Assembly (NCBI GenBank): GCA_028751875.1
Contig: CM054158.1
Span: 14,914,121 to 14,978,120, forward strand
From: Rapana venosa
Taxonomy: Eukaryota; Mollusca; Gastropoda; Neogastropoda; Muricidae
Length of the DNA: 64,000 nt
Direction: 5' to 3'
The position numbers and the translations under genes were made by a program. This document shows, one piece after another, positions 11,331 through 24,756 of the stretch. The stretch's first letter is position 1; each line of letters starts with the position of its first letter. The notes beneath the pieces are model-generated. The model searched no databases, was not told the DNA's origin, and saw only the letters and a list, made by a program, of their open reading frames with translations.

Positions 11331-13049
11331 CTATGTTTTGTGCCAGATTTTTTGTTTTTGCCACAGCACATAGGCAGAAGTAGTTTTTACCTCTGATGAC
11401 TTCTTCAGGGTGTGTGATTTGCACTACACCCCAAAATAACCCCTAAGGCCCAACAGGATCCCCTGGGCCCCCCAAAAGGGGTGACCAAAATCCTGTTGTG
11501 CCCAAAAAAACCTGGTTGTTCTTGTGTAAACAAAATCCCCTTGGTCAACAAAAATGACAGCCCTGTAAAATTAAATCCCCTTTGGCCGAAAGGGGGTGTA
11601 AAGTGTTGGGGCCGGTGTCACACCAGTCTAAACAAAAGTGGTGAGTTAAAACCCCTTTTTTAAAAAAAATTTAAAACCCGTTTGAACCCAAAAAAAAATT
11701 TTTTTCCACCCCTCATATCTGGTGGGCTCTGGGGGTGGTCTTTCAGTTAAAACAATAAACTGAGTCTTGGTACAAGTAGTTACTGCTGTTAAAATGAACC
11801 ACGGGAAAAGAGTGGTTGGGAATGTTTTTTGGTGTAGTTTGGTTTGGTTTTTTTATGTCCCCAAAAAGATTTTCGATTTAAAAAATGTTAGTTCGTAAGT
11901 CGTTCCGTAACCCCACCAAGTTGAGTGTCTTTAATGATATTAAACTAAATTGTAATCACCTGTAAGAATAGGAAGAAAATAGAGCACTAGCATGTCTGTT
12001 CATCAGGAATCATAAACAAAACTCTATCCTTATTCCCATCCCACTGCCAAATTCGACCCCCTGGGGTTTTTGAACCCCCAAGGGTTGAAACAAATGGTTT
12101 TAGCCACTGAGCTATGGTGTCCCTCAATTGTTTGGGGAAAAAAAAAGTAGAAAAAAGAGCCACCCTTAGGGATTAAGCAGAAAAACGGGGGTGTGCTGTT
12201 GTGGCGACATGTCTCACTAAAGAGAGCAACTGGAATATGGAGTTCCAAATTTCATTGGAGTGAAGTGATTTCGTGAAATGTATACAGTAAAATGCCCCCA
12301 ACAGTTTTAACCAACTTTTATTGTTGAACCCAAGTCAGAGTTTTTGGGGGGCTGAGAGGAGGGAGTTGTCGAATCAGGTTGTTTAAACAAACACCTGGTG
12401 AACAGAGTCACAAGTCTTTCCCCACCAGCAAAAAACGGGGTGCCCCCATTTGATTAAGAGAAAATCGCAAGGTTTTGAAGTTAAAAAGAAAAACGTTTTT
12501 CAAGAGTGATAAGTTTGGTGTGTTATCTGGTTGGTTTAAGCGGGAGGGTTGTTTGAAGTTGCAAAAAGTCATTTTTGGGGGGCCCAAAAAAATAAAATTC
12601 CCCTTGGGATCCCCTTTGTTCCCCGTTGTTTTTTTTTTTTTTCTTTTTGGTTTTTTTAAGCCCCCAAGACAGGGGTGGGGGATGGGTTTTTTACTTCACC
12701 TCGAGTGAACACTGGGTTTTGGGTTTGTAAAACACATTGGTTTTTCCCCCGTCTTTTAAGCCTAGAGAAAAAGAATGGTTTCCACCCTTTCCTTTCTTCC
12801 CCGTTTGACCGAAAAACAAATGACTGCAGCGTGTTATCTTGTTATGAATGGGGAATGAATTCTGACGGGATCTTTTTCACATAATTTTTTATTGCGTGAA
12901 CAGGAAGGGGAAAAGGGAGTGGAGGTTTGGGCTTTGTTGCCCCGGGAGTGGTAAAATTCCCCGTAGGCCAACGTGGAAATTCACCAGTGTGCCTGCGAGT
13001 TCAAAACCCCGAGTTCTGGCCCGGGGATTTTAAATATAATTCGTTTATT
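11331..13049. other. Degraded, gene-free part of arm L
   Basis: The sequence is noisy with many homopolymer runs. It matches about 57080-58850 in reverse. A shared island near 12030-12250 corresponds to 57900-58090. No gene is recognised. Confidence 0.6.
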
Positions 13050-13335
13050 TTTTATTCTTTTATTTCAGGATTAAGGAATAAGACCATGTGCTTTTTTACA
13101 TCCAGTCCCCCGGGGGTATGCAGTTTTTTAAATGTTGTCATTGTTTCCCAATTGCCCACTCTTTCGAACGCGTGTTTGAACCCGGGGAACTTCGGGGTTT
13201 TAGTCATTGGAGGAAATCTTTGGGGGAAGTGGAGCGGGACTGATGTTAACTCCAGGGGAATACTCCTCTTGCGAGTTGAACCCCGGCAGCAATCCGGTGC
13301 ATCATCAACCCCCCGGCTTCCGTCCCCCCAAAAAA
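13050..13335 (-). mobile_element. SINE family A, degraded, in arm L
   Basis: The motifs AAGACCATGTGCTTTTTTAC, CATCCAGTCCCC and GGGACTGATGTTAACTCCAG identify family A in minus orientation. The counterpart in arm R is 56795-57070 on the plus strand, so the insertion predates the duplication of the arms. Confidence 0.75.
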
Positions 13336-13854
13336 GGCCAAGGGTTTTCTCTTTTTAATTTCTTGTGGGGGTTGGGGGGGGGATGAGGGGGGGGGGGGGG
13401 TCTTTTAGTACAAATAGACCACCTTTTGGGAAAATTCTGTGCTAGGAAATTTTTTCAGCCCTTCTTGTTTTTGCTTGTTCCCTTTACTTCCTGTCACCAC
13501 CTCTAGTCTATTTTTTCCTTCCCCCGGTCATTTCCCCCTTTTTTCCAAAAGACAAAAAGGATTTTTTTCCTTTCAGAGGTCGGAGGTTGGCCCGACTTTT
13601 GGCGCTTAAAGGGGGGGCAAGGTGTTTCCCCCCACTGACAGATAACAAAGTGCGTTGAGCGTTGGAAGAAAAGAATTCTTTTTAAATAAAACATCCCTGT
13701 CTGATGTTTTCAGTCCTGAAGAAGGGTTTGTTAACAAAAAAGTAAAATATTTTGTACACTGAGGTTTGACTGCATAGGATTTGTTTTGACGCTTCAGGCA
13801 CATAAAATTTTAGTTTTTTTATTTTATCCGCTTTAAAATCGGCAGATTTCCTGT
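13336..13854. other. Degraded, gene-free part of arm L
   Basis: A G tract lies at 13371-13400, followed by noisy sequence matching 56240-56790 in reverse. The shared island is AAGGTGTTT next to CACTGACAGATAAC, at about 13618-13647. No gene is recognised. Confidence 0.6.
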
Positions 13855-14230
13855 GTGAAAAATTGGGTGCTCTCTCCGGAAATAGACGTTCCCCCCCCCA
13901 TTTTTTGTTGTTGTTTTTCTTTTTTCCCGTCTGCAAATGTATTTGTTTCCCATCGTGGATTTTATCTGCAAATTTCACGGGAAAACTTCTTTTTTGCTGT
14001 GCGTTCTTTTACGGGGGTAATTATTTGTAACACGCGGGTCGTTTCATCCAAAGACTACACCCAACCCCACTCATGGTCGATGGGTTGGGGAGGGGGGGGG
14101 GGGGGGGGGGGGTGGTTTGCCCCAAAGGGGGTCAAACCCCCGAACCAGATTGGGCTGTGGCCCCCCAATGAGGGTGGTGAAAAGGTCAGGGGGTTTTATA
14201 GTCATATTGTTGGGACTATTTTTTTTTATC
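13855..14230 (-). mobile_element. SINE family D remnant in arm L
   Basis: On the plus strand this shows the family D landmarks in reverse order: GGTGCTCTCTCCGG, TGTATTTGTTTCCCATCG, TTTCACGGGAAAAC, GTGCGTTCTTTTACG and CATCCAAAGACTACACCC. A G tract interrupts it at 14092-14112. It is truncated by the gap. Its pair is 55880-56240. Confidence 0.65.
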
Positions 14231-14730
14231 NNNNNNNNNNNNNNNNNNNNNNNNNNNNNNNNNNNNNNNNNNNNNNNNNNNNNNNNNNNNNNNNNNNNNN
14301 NNNNNNNNNNNNNNNNNNNNNNNNNNNNNNNNNNNNNNNNNNNNNNNNNNNNNNNNNNNNNNNNNNNNNNNNNNNNNNNNNNNNNNNNNNNNNNNNNNNN
14401 NNNNNNNNNNNNNNNNNNNNNNNNNNNNNNNNNNNNNNNNNNNNNNNNNNNNNNNNNNNNNNNNNNNNNNNNNNNNNNNNNNNNNNNNNNNNNNNNNNNN
14501 NNNNNNNNNNNNNNNNNNNNNNNNNNNNNNNNNNNNNNNNNNNNNNNNNNNNNNNNNNNNNNNNNNNNNNNNNNNNNNNNNNNNNNNNNNNNNNNNNNNN
14601 NNNNNNNNNNNNNNNNNNNNNNNNNNNNNNNNNNNNNNNNNNNNNNNNNNNNNNNNNNNNNNNNNNNNNNNNNNNNNNNNNNNNNNNNNNNNNNNNNNNN
14701 NNNNNNNNNNNNNNNNNNNNNNNNNNNNNN
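14231..14730. other. Assembly gap, 500 N
   Basis: There are exactly 500 N, the same length as the second gap, so it is a placeholder rather than a measured distance. Confidence 1.
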
Positions 14731-15595
14731 CAACGTCTATTATTCAACTTTCACCAACCCAAGTCCCAACTGACATCTCTTTGTGTCCACAGAATGTGTA
14801 GTTTTGTGCTGTGCAAGAGGCTCAGTTCTTTGTTTGGTTCATCCTGACACTACACACCCCACTACCGGGTACCCCTATGACTATAGCCTAAGAACAGGCC
14901 TACCTAGACAAGACCCTGTTTAACCCTAGGGTGGTGGGGGTGGATGGGAGGGGGGGGGGGGAGTAGTAGTAGTAGTAGTAGTAGTGGTGTGATGGGGGTG
15001 GTAGTGGTGGTGGTGGGGGAGGTAGGGGTATCTGCAGTCATGATGTAACTTCCCTTCAACTTTTCCACGCAGTAGGTGGACCAGTTGTTATGGTCAGCTG
15101 TCAGTGTCAAATGATTTGAAGTTTGGGGCTATTTGGTTGGGGGTTTTCTTTTGGTCTTGAGTTTTAAAATGGGTTGCTTTTGTATGAATAAATATGGTAC
15201 ACTATATCAAATACGTGTTTTCGTGGCACACAGTTTATCTATAAAACACGCACACGCAAACGCACGCGTGCGCGCGCGCGCACACACACACATACGCACG
15301 CGCACGCGCACGCGCGAGTGCACGCACACACATGCACACACACACACACACACACACACTTTTACTCATATTTTCTCATGCTCCACTATTCAGGCTTTAC
15401 AAACAGTTCTACTCCCGTTTATATTTTCCAGGTGAGAAAATTGAAAAGTCCAACGTGAAGGTACCAATGTCTATAATTCTTCAATTCAATTTAAACACAA
15501 CTTCATTGTATCCTAAAGAAAAATTGTGGAATGTGGCACAACTGAAAAAACAAACAAACACATTCACAACAAACATTAATCGTTTATTTATTTAT
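14731..15595. repeat. AGT and CA/CG microsatellites, no gene
   Basis: An AGT/GGT trinucleotide array lies at about 14962-15020 after a G run. A mixed CA/CG array at 15247-15360 contains alternating CGCGCG and CACACA, a purine-pyrimidine alternation compatible with Z-DNA. The remainder is unassigned. Confidence 0.8.
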
Positions 15596-15930
15596 ATCGA
15601 GGATAATGGAATAAGCGTCATGAGCTTTTCTTTTTACATCCAGTCTCCATGTCTATGCAGTTTTGTAAATGTTGTCATCTGTTCCCACCGGCACACAATG
15701 GCCTACTCTTTCGAAATGTAGAACAGGATTTAACGTGTGCGCAAGATGTTCTGCGTACCTTCGCACAATGGGCCTCGGTTTATATTATCAGCTGAAGGAC
15801 TTTTGGGAAAGTGGAGTCTGCACTGATGTTAACTCCAGGGGAAAAAATCCCCTTGAACGGGATTCGAATCTGGGTCGTCAGATTGCGAGCGCAATGTGTT
15901 CTAACCACTACGCTTTCCTGTCCCCAAAAC
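15596..15930 (-). mobile_element. SINE family A, full length
   Basis: On the minus strand the head has a B-box-like GGATTCGAATCC-type sequence (seen on plus as GGGATTCGAATCTGGGTCG) and an A-box region ending at about 15925. The body and tail match 2691-3027. The GAGGATAATGGAATAAGC end is at about 15599-15616. Confidence 0.8.
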
Positions 15931-16309
15931 TCTTAAGACACATATCTATCGATCCTCTGCAACATAAAGTAGTAGTACACGTTCATTAGACAGTGGAGAC
16001 AGAGAAGCACAATACCGAAATAAATATCATCATGGTTTCAGATATTATATAGGCATTCAACACTGCATGACTACGTATTGTATGATTTTTTGTAAACAAG
16101 ATTTTGAAGCACCGACTCAAAATTGCAATGAAAATTCTGTTTCGGCATGAAGAACTCATCATACACAAAGACCACATACACTTGACCATGTACATGTGGA
16201 AATTTTTATACATCCTTCCACCCCCAACCCCCCTTTGGATGCAACTATTACAAAGGTTCCGTACATTTTTACACCCTTATTAAAAAAAAATCAACTCTTT
16301 TTCTTTCAA
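15931..16309. other. Gene-free stretch
   Basis: No gene, repeat or RNA is recognised. Confidence 0.5.
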
Positions 16310-16535
16310 GAGTATCGACTAAGCACCCACGTGTTTGTTTGTTTTTTAATATCCAGTCTCCATGTGCATTGGCTTTTGTAATTTTTGTTATCCGCTCCCA
16401 CCGCCACAAAATGGCCTAATCTTCTGAAAGGTGGAACAGGTTTTGAAAATATGCGCAAGATGTTCTACGTGCGTTTGCACATAGGGACGTCTGTTTATAG
16501 TCTCATACGAAGCACTTTCGAAGAAGTGGAGCCGG
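16310..16535 (-). mobile_element. SINE family A, partial and diverged
   Basis: The motifs TATCCAGTCTCCATGTGCAT, AAAATGGCCTAATCTTC and GCGCAAGATGTTCTACGTGC identify the family. The head is missing. Confidence 0.7.
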
Positions 16536-16732
16536 TAGTATGAAATTCTATGCCAGGAATTCTCTCTTTTCTATCCCTCTCTTTGTTTCTGCCTTGATCC
16601 TTTTCTTTCCCTTACCTCCTTCTTGTCTATTCTATGCTTTCTTGGTCCATTCTCCTGTCCTTTTTCCACAAAGCCTTAAAAGATAGCAATTCTCCCCCAC
16701 CTGAAGTCTTTGCGCTGGGTCTGACTTATATT

Positions 16733-16739
16733 ATATATA

Positions 16740-16811
<72 letters not shown>

Positions 16812-16830
16812 ATATATATATATATATTAG
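16733..16830. repeat. TA microsatellite
   Basis: This is a nearly pure TA array of about 90 bp with two interruptions (TTTATA, ATAATA). It is one of several TA arrays near the PARP gene. Confidence 0.95.
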
Positions 16831-18843
16831 GTACAGTGCTTCAACAGCTCCAATTGGAATGAAGACGCCAGTCAAAATCAAGGTTCAAGTTAAAATAGTC
16901 TTTCTTTTAACGCTGTCAGCTTTCCATAGGGGTATAGCCAGAGAGAGAGAGAGAATGACGTGTCCACACAAATAGCCTAGCCAAGGCCTAGGCCTAACAC
17001 AAGACAGGTTGGCCTAGGCTTTGAGACATTCGACAGACTGAGCAGGCTGGGGAAAGGACCCAAACCTCTAGGACTAGGCCTACACTTCGTCAATCTACCT
17101 TTGCCTTTGCCATGGTGAGATACATGCATGTGTGCACATTTCTCCATCATCGTTAGCCTAGCCTACTGTCTTCCACTTCTTAGGTAGGCCTACTCGAGGT
17201 ATAAGGATTTCTGCCGACTAGGATGTGGTAGTGGTGTACTGTGTAGTCCTACTTTTAGCTGACTAGTTTCAAGTTTTCAGATTACGGCCTACACCCTTTG
17301 TCTCTTGCTTTTGTCAACTGAGATTTAAAACTTGAAGAGATGACAGCCCTGATAGCCTATGGTCTCTGTGGTCATCAACATTATATAGGTTATAAACAAT
17401 AGGATTGGATTGAATTGGCCTTTGTCAATGAGCTGGAGCTGTTGATGATTTTTGAAATGGTGTGGTACTTAAGTAAACTGTCAACTTTGACTCTATACAG
17501 TCTATGGCAGGCAAAAGCCATTCTGTGTAAGTGACATGTAGGCCTAAGAAGTCTTGTAGGATAGTTTCAAGTATTAAGGTAGCCTAGCCTACAGCAAGAA
17601 AAATTCTTTGACAGAGGTGAGTTTTGATGGATACAGTTTGAATTTGAATATGTTGGATGCTTCACCCTGAGGAGTCACCTAGGGTAGTCCTGAACTGTCA
17701 TACTACTAGTGGTAGTAGTAGCACACACACACACACACACAGACACTGTCACAGTGACACAACACACACACACACACACATGGTGATGGGTGATTGTTGT
17801 TATAATTGTATTCTATTATAATAATCATTATCATTGTCTTATTTGACTTATCTTGCTTGTTTGATAGTTATTGTGTGAATATATTATTTTTAAAAAGCTA
17901 TTATTTAAAGAGTATGAGCCCATGTAAGCAATATTGTCAGTAATGACAATGAATGCCTAGTATTTTCTGACGTTTTGTTCCTGTACCTTTTTATTATCTA
18001 AAGTATAAACGTGAAAGAATGAATGAAACAGTAGGTAAAGTAATTTGTTTGTCCTGACGAGTGACATTTTATGATTTTCTTTTTTTTTTTTTAATTCTTA
18101 AAACATTCTTTATTGAAGTGTGTGTGTGTACATGAGCGCGCACAGGCATAGGGGCGCAGGTTTGTATGAGTATGCATGTCCGTGTACATGTATAATTATG
18201 TATATGTGTGTAAATTGTATTTTTCAATGTATTGTCTTATAAATTTTCCTCTTTTTACTGGTTTAATTTAATGGTAAAGGATGCAATAATGTAGTATTTC
18301 AGTATAATCATTAAGAAATTTGTTCTTAGATAGATGGCTTGATGAAAAAAAGCAAATGCATTGCTTAGGCTATTCAATGTACCATCTGGAAATAAAATTT
18401 TGACTTGACTTGACACTTGTTAACTAGATCAACACTGTTTTGAATGCTTTCATAGTCAATTTTGTGTGTGTGAGGGCAGGTTGAAAAAAGTTGTGTAAAC
18501 TTAAACCTTTTTCTAGGTAGCGGCATATATATATGAGACTGTGACAAAAGGTGGCCGTTCAATACCTTATGTTTGTCCATCAGTAATAATATGTTTTCCC
18601 TGATGCAGCTGTCTGATTGTTTTGTGTTTCCTGCTTTCAGTAATGGTCATAGAGATACATAAGATAAAACTAAACACAATGTCCTGTACATTAAGAAAAA
18701 AATAATAGTAAATGCCCCCAAATGCTCATATTTTTGCAAAGGGAAGTTGACAGTGTATTGACATGGTTGATTTGAACTTTAAAATCAGTTAGAATAATAA
18801 TCAGGGAATGTTTCTACACAGAAGTGAGCCTCCCACACACATA
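16831..18843. other. Region upstream of PARP exons, no gene recognised
   Basis: The sequence is clean and unique-looking, with many TAGGCCTA words and CA arrays at 17723-17780. It could hold an untranslated 5' exon or promoter of the PARP gene, because the first visible coding exon opens with a splice acceptor. I cannot point to one. Confidence 0.45.
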
Positions 18844-19123
18844 GTATGTTCTTTCAAGCCAGAAGGCCCATAGAGCCGGAGCTTATCCCGGTTTCTGTAG
18901 CGTTAAGCGAACTGATGGTTTTTCACCACCCCTGTGACAGGACGCTAGTCTGTCGCCAGATACTTCCCCAGCAGAGCTGGTACCCACTTGTACACCTGGG
19001 TGGAGTGAGGAAAATTGGAGTAAAGTGTCTTTCCCAAGGACACAACACCGAGCCGAGCGGGGATCGAACCCGCGACCTCTGGATCACGAGTTGACCGCCT
19101 AAACCACTCGACCACGGTGCCTC
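18844..19123 (-). mobile_element. SINE family C with 15-bp target duplication
   Basis: A tRNA-headed SINE in minus orientation. The head resembles a class II (Ser/Leu-like) tRNA: TGGTTGAGTGG-type A box and GGGTTCGATCCC B box. The 3' end is GCTCCGGCTCTATGGGCC followed by TTCTGGCTTGAAAG. It is flanked by a perfect duplication CCTCCCACACACATA at 18829-18843 and 19124-19138, direct evidence of retrotransposition. The other copy is 32567-32851. Confidence 0.9.
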
Positions 19124-19138
19124 CCTCCCACACACATA

Positions 19139-21261
19139 AGTTGATAAAAAATAATCTACAAAATTTTGATTGACAGTTGTGACGCCAAATCAAATGTCCA
19201 CAATATTAATAATAATAATAATAATAATAAATGGAATTTATATAGCGCTATATCTTGCAAAGACAAATCAAAGCGCGTGCATTCAACCTAATCTTACACA
19301 GTCATGCAATCAATGATAAATAATCAATAGTTCAAACAGATATTTACAAACATGGTGCGCTGCAGACAAAATCTATGAAATAAAATGTAAATAGTCAAAT
19401 GTTTTTCAAAAGCACACACACACTCACACAGGTTAGCAGGGTGATAGGGCATGGGTTAGTGAAGGTGGGATAGCTCTGATATGAAACAGAAGTGGGGGGG
19501 GGGGGGGGGGAATCTTAGGTTTGAAATAAATATATTATAATAATGATATATATAATATTATTGGGATGTGTAATCATCTGTATTGAATTTCTTTGTTTCC
19601 CAGTCCATATTTTTACACTCCTGTTAGTCTAAATCACCTGTTTTAAGAATGAATAGGTTTTGTTCATCTCTAATTTCTGTTTAAAGACTGAAAAATGGAA
19701 AATTGTATCTTACATCTAAAATGCATGTCCATTCATAACAACAGTGGACTTCTCAATTTTTAAAAAAGTGAAAAAGTTTACAGTTTCCAATTTGCACATA
19801 TATATGAAAGTTGCTATTATGCAATTTTAAAAAGGCTGGTCTTCCTGTACAGCCATGCTGTGAGAAAGAAGAAAAGGAAAATGAACACCAAATGTCCACT
19901 TAACAGAAATCATAACAACTGTCAAATTAGTCAGAAAATATGCTTATATATAAACTTTGTACCAGCTTCTGCGGTTTGCTTTTTATACAGTTTTAAGCAA
20001 CATAGTTTTTAAATGGAAATAAAACTAGTTCAGTATAATTTCCAGGTGTACATTTATTATTTTGGGCTGTCGTTACTTTGAGCATGTCCAGCATAACAAC
20101 CATCAGATGGATCCATTAATAAAAATCTTTACCAGTGCAAAGTTAGACCAGCAAAAGATATTAATTTTATTACCTTTGACCTTCTTTTCAAAGTTAAAAG
20201 ACTATTTCAGGGTTGTACTTATCTGGTAATTTTGTTGCTTGCTGAAATCTTAAGATTTGAAGCTGAAATATATCCACCCCTACTGTGTAACAACTGTCAG
20301 ATGAAAGTTCGGTCTTGCAGTTATTTAACTTTTCTTCAATCTTTTTCATGTGTATTTATGCTGAACACAATAAAGAAAATATTTTTTGATCATCTGAAAA
20401 ATTGTTTGAGCTATTTGTCCTTATTCAGCATGTTTGACAGGTAACATACTCCAGGACATGCTTCTTGAAGTAAATTAAAGTACTAATTTATTTTTTAAAA
20501 TAAAAATTCAATGCATATCACAAACTTAGTTTATACTCTAACCTCAAGAATACATTAATGCTCAGTTGCATAGTGATATTAGTAAAAATTCAGTACTTTA
20601 CATGTCCAGCATACCAACTGTCAGACATTGGTGAACATGCGTTATCAGCCTGATATCTCATGACTGAAAGCCTCTGTTATCTTCTCGCATATGAAATTCT
20701 GAAGAACAATCATTACTCTTTCAACCCACAAAACTGTTTCTGCAAAAAAAGAGAAATAAAAATATTGAGCTACTGTGTTAATTAAAAAGACAACACGGAA
20801 GAAGAGTCATGACTTTGACAGACTTTGTAAAGTCCTTCAGGCTTTTCAAAAGTCAGGAGGGATAGGCTAGATCTGATTTTTTGGGGTACTATAGTATGAC
20901 AAGGGTTAATTACAAGCTCTTTTCCAGGCTCTTTTCTCTTCTTTCTCTCACCCCCTAGGGTGCGAAGTGCCTAGTCTCCTGCTGTAGGCTACTGTGCTTG
21001 TCTCGTTTCAGCCTAGCTGAGGTCAGGTCTGCCCACTGGCCTCAGCCAACACATTCCCACCTCAGAGTTTTCAAGTCATTTAATCATTGTACACGTTGCA
21101 TGCTGGGTATGCTTGTGTTTCCATAATCCAGCTGAACTCTGACATGAATTACCCTAGAGTTTAACATGCATAGTTGATCTTAATAAATAAACCCATACTT
21201 ATATGATATGAAAATGTTCAAACTATATTGTCATAGCGTAACATTCATCTTATCTTCCCAG
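19139..21261. other. Upstream flank or first intron of PARP gene
   Basis: It contains an AAT array at 19206-19231 followed by an ATTTATATAGCGC element, a G tract at 19493-19510, and otherwise clean AT-rich unique sequence. No coding exon is recognised. By position it is either the promoter region or an intron in the 5' UTR. Confidence 0.5.
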
Positions 21262-21474
21262 AACAGAAGACTGACAAGAATGGCTACAGCTGAAGTGGAG
21301 ACCAGGACAGCAGCACCTACAGAGCCTGAGGACTCTGCTGTGAAGAAGGATGCAGATCAGGACCACGGGCTCGTCCCCAGTGATGGTGGGCTCAGAGATA
21401 TGATGCAGTGTTTCCAGACTCAACTGGATTTCGTCTCCTACCCAGACACATGGTTCAGGGAAACGCCCATGAAA
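21262..21474 (+). CDS. PARP exon 1 (5' UTR tail and residues 1-65)
   Basis: A good acceptor (TTATCTTCCCAG, ending at 21261) precedes 18 untranslated bases and ATG at 21280. The frame is open upstream, but this is the first ATG after the acceptor. It encodes an acidic, Thr/Ala/Glu-rich, probably disordered start (MATAEVETRTAAPTEPEDSA) and ends with YPDTWFRETPMK at donor GTAAGG (21475). The acceptor implies at least one earlier non-coding exon. Confidence 0.8.
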
Positions 21475-21485
21475 GTAAGGGATCT

Positions 21486-21522
<37 letters not shown>

Positions 21523-24500
21523 CTTCCTGCCAAAAGGTCGTCATGAAAATAGGACAAGGGGGGTTGAAAACAAAGTAACTGGAAAACTTGAACCAAGTGC
21601 ATTTCTCAAAAGGGGCACTCATGTGGAATTAACATGTGAGAGGAAAAGATAGTTTGACATTTAGTTTTAGAGAAAATAGCATTTAGAATTTTATTGCACT
21701 GGTTTGTCGCACCTCAGTGATTACCACCAACTACCTAATTAAGTCTGTTTTTTTATATGTTTGTATAACAAAAATGAATATATTTGAGAAGAGTATGTTC
21801 ATATCAATGTGTATGACCAGAAAATTTTTTCCTTCAAATAATTGATGGGTCATGGGAAGCTCTTTGTGTGGTAATCAGTGAAGTGCGACATCCAACAGTT
21901 TTTTTCAGTTTTCTACTAATAACATGGGATAACATATACTGTTTTGTGTTCCATGTAACACATCATATATACAATAAGATCACACCACAGACTCAATTTA
22001 TGTCAATCTTTTTTATTTCAAAGAGGAAAATGCAAAAACCAACAAATATGTCGCACATCAGTATTACGCCAAAACACTACATGACCTACAATTCATACCT
22101 GTTTCAATCAAAAATGCTCTCCTGCACCGATGTTTTCTTGTTTCTCACATAAAACACGTGAATCCACTTATAAACATGTCTATAGAAATGGAAAAAAACC
22201 CAACTTACACATTAGAATGTGATGGGAGTTGGGGACAGTAGGCAACACATTACTTTCAAAGATGATCAGACCCAAGAAATAAAGTGAAGTAAGTTTGAAC
22301 AATAGCAATAAAATGTATTTTAAAAAATTATTGATCAAAACTTTCACTATATTTTTACAATGAACCAAAGAAATACAACCCCCCCCCCCCAAAAAAAAAA
22401 GAAGCACAATGGTAAAAATGTAACCACATTAGTGGCAAAACACACTATAAAATGTCTGACATAATATGCTTTCTCCTAGTATCAGAAGTAATTACTAGTG
22501 CTTGACAGAAAATTATCAAACATTCAGTGCATCAGTGGTTTGGGGTTTTTTAATAGCAAGGGAAATAGTCTGGTATTGGTTTACACACCAAAACAAACAA
22601 ACAAACAAAAAGAAGAATTTCTCGATTTTCTCTCTGTATGCTCGGCATCTTTCAGCATTGGAAAGCTTCCCGGCCTTCTTCATTGGAACCCTGGCCATCC
22701 TGAAATAGATTTTAAAGAAAAAAATGTCATTACATTTCTTCTGAAGTTTCAGAAAGCCCTAATGTTATTCAGTTAATTTCATAAGCTACTATGTAATATA
22801 CTGTGCAGGTTTTGAACAAGTTTGTATTTATATATCATATACTATTAAATTATTTTGTGTATAAATATTAAACACAGATATAAAGATAATTTTCAGCATA
22901 CATCCTGTGTATCTTAAAACCATAAAAAGGATGTAATACCTGTAAGAATATACTGTTTGGGCTCTGAGCCATCTAATGTAAAATTGTCTAACTTGTAACA
23001 AAATGTTCAGTTTTTATCTTTCATTCTGCTTTGAGTCATGAAGTCTGTCTTTTTATTTGTTACAAAACATGCTACCATATCTTTAAAATGTTTTCACAGC
23101 AGATTTGCTAAGAAATGTTATAACTGAACTCTAATTTTACACACTACCTTTTTAATCACATATCAGTATTACACACAATGTCTAGGTCATACCTCATGTT
23201 TACTCTAAAAACATACTCATATCAAACCTGATGAAATATTCAGCACGTCAAAGTGATACTTTGGATATTATATGCAAGACTGAGCTTTTTTTAAAAACAA
23301 ATCATCAAAAACTATTTTTATAAAACATTTGAACAAACCAGAACTGTAGGAAACTAAACAATATTTTTCACAATTGATCAATATCTGCATAGGGCAAGAG
23401 CATTCCTATCAGTATCACAAACCCAACTACCCATGGCCCTACATACAAATAACACTGTACTATTTAACAAAATAATGTAAAATAAAATCTAAAGCAAGTA
23501 TTTTTGTAATACTAGCAAAAGCTGCAAAATTTGATTGCACATCATGCTTACAACAATCCCCTTTGTGTAATCAAAGAAGAAAAACTCTTTTTATCAAATC
23601 TGACCTCCAGCTTATTCTTTCAACTCTCTCAGTCTCTCTTTAGGCACACAAAAACAAATAAAATTTGTTTTTTAAATCACTCTTTACAGATCATAACTTG
23701 AAAAAACTTTAAAAAAACATTCTAAAAATACACGTCGCACATCATCAGTGATCGCATATCTTGATTACACTAAACGGTTTGGTGTAAACAGAGAAAAAAA
23801 TTATCTGGTTCATCATAAAATTGCCAAATCATCTATGTCATTGGTCTCATAGACAGTTCAGATCACATGTTTTTTTCTTATTAACGAACGATCTTCATTT
23901 TACACCATTATAACCCCCCAAAGTGAGTTAATGTCACAAAAATAAGGGTCGCAGGTCATTTTATCTACTAAATGGTCGTACGTCAGCTTACTATTACTGA
24001 GTACCACTCACCTTTTCGAAGTTGTTGCTCTCCACGAACGATGCTTTCTGAAGGTTTAAATCACATGGTGGCTGTCACGTGACTAAATGGAAGTGTAGTA
24101 AACGTTTCAAAATTATCGTTTTTAATTTAGCGTTTTTATCACCAGATTTGTCGTACGTCAGTGATTACACCAAAAATCGGGTGGATGACAAAACTGCCAT
24201 TGAAAAAGAAAACCGAATAGAAAATAAACCGGTTCTCATTTCCTGGTGTAGCTTCCTCATTGGTCAACCGAAAATAGATCACAGGCAGCTCCTTTGTGCC
24301 CACGTTATCGCAGTTGACGATTCGAAAGTTCGGAGGTCGATGTGGAAATGTGATTACACCGAAGGTTATGTGCGACCGCTTTATTTTTGAAATCGGTTTT
24401 CTTGTACCTGACACCTTTTTTGGTGCTCGTATCAGTTGCGTATGTTTGTTTGACTTTTCTTCTTTCTATTATTAAAAGAGAAGTAGTATTCCGACAGTAC

Positions 24501-24756
24501 TTTGGCTCTGAACGAGTTTTGTTTGTCGATGGTGTAGCAGTGTCCGTTTTTGGGCGCCATTTTTTCTTGCAAAAATGACATTTAAGCTTCAATTTCTCGG
24601 CAACCCTGTCCAATTATGCCTACATTTTATTTCTACTATATATTTAACTCTTTCACAACACCCACACAAAAAAACAACAGTCAGATCTTTTCAGAAGCAT
24701 TTTAATTTTTTTTTCAAAGAGACCACCCCTCTGGGTGACGACCTTTTGGCAGAAAG

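Larger units (their letters stand above)
7200..14230 (-). repeat. Macro-repeat arm L (inverted copy)
   Basis: This region matches 55840-62890 (R) in reverse complement over its whole length, and much of 30468-39060 (M). Shared landmarks in minus-strand order are a SINE D remnant (L 13855-14230), a SINE A copy (L 13050-13335), a degraded block (L 11400-12700; R 57400-58740), a CA-rich block (L 10530-11330), two units B and A (L 7895-10530) and an outer TC/TCTG end (L about 7200-7540). The match runs to the base before the N gap at 14231, so the real inner boundary is unknown. Sequence from about 10300 inward is error-rich. No host gene is recognised in it. Confidence 0.85.

Noticed and set aside
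13855..14847. Long frames running through N bases (also at 29851-31071)
   Set aside because: The lengths come from N runs being read as open; the flanking parts are SINE or dinucleotide sequence.
24079..24390. 103-residue frame near the right end of the TIR element
   Set aside because: It covers copies of the repeated 20-bp motif and shows no transposase signature; probably non-coding.
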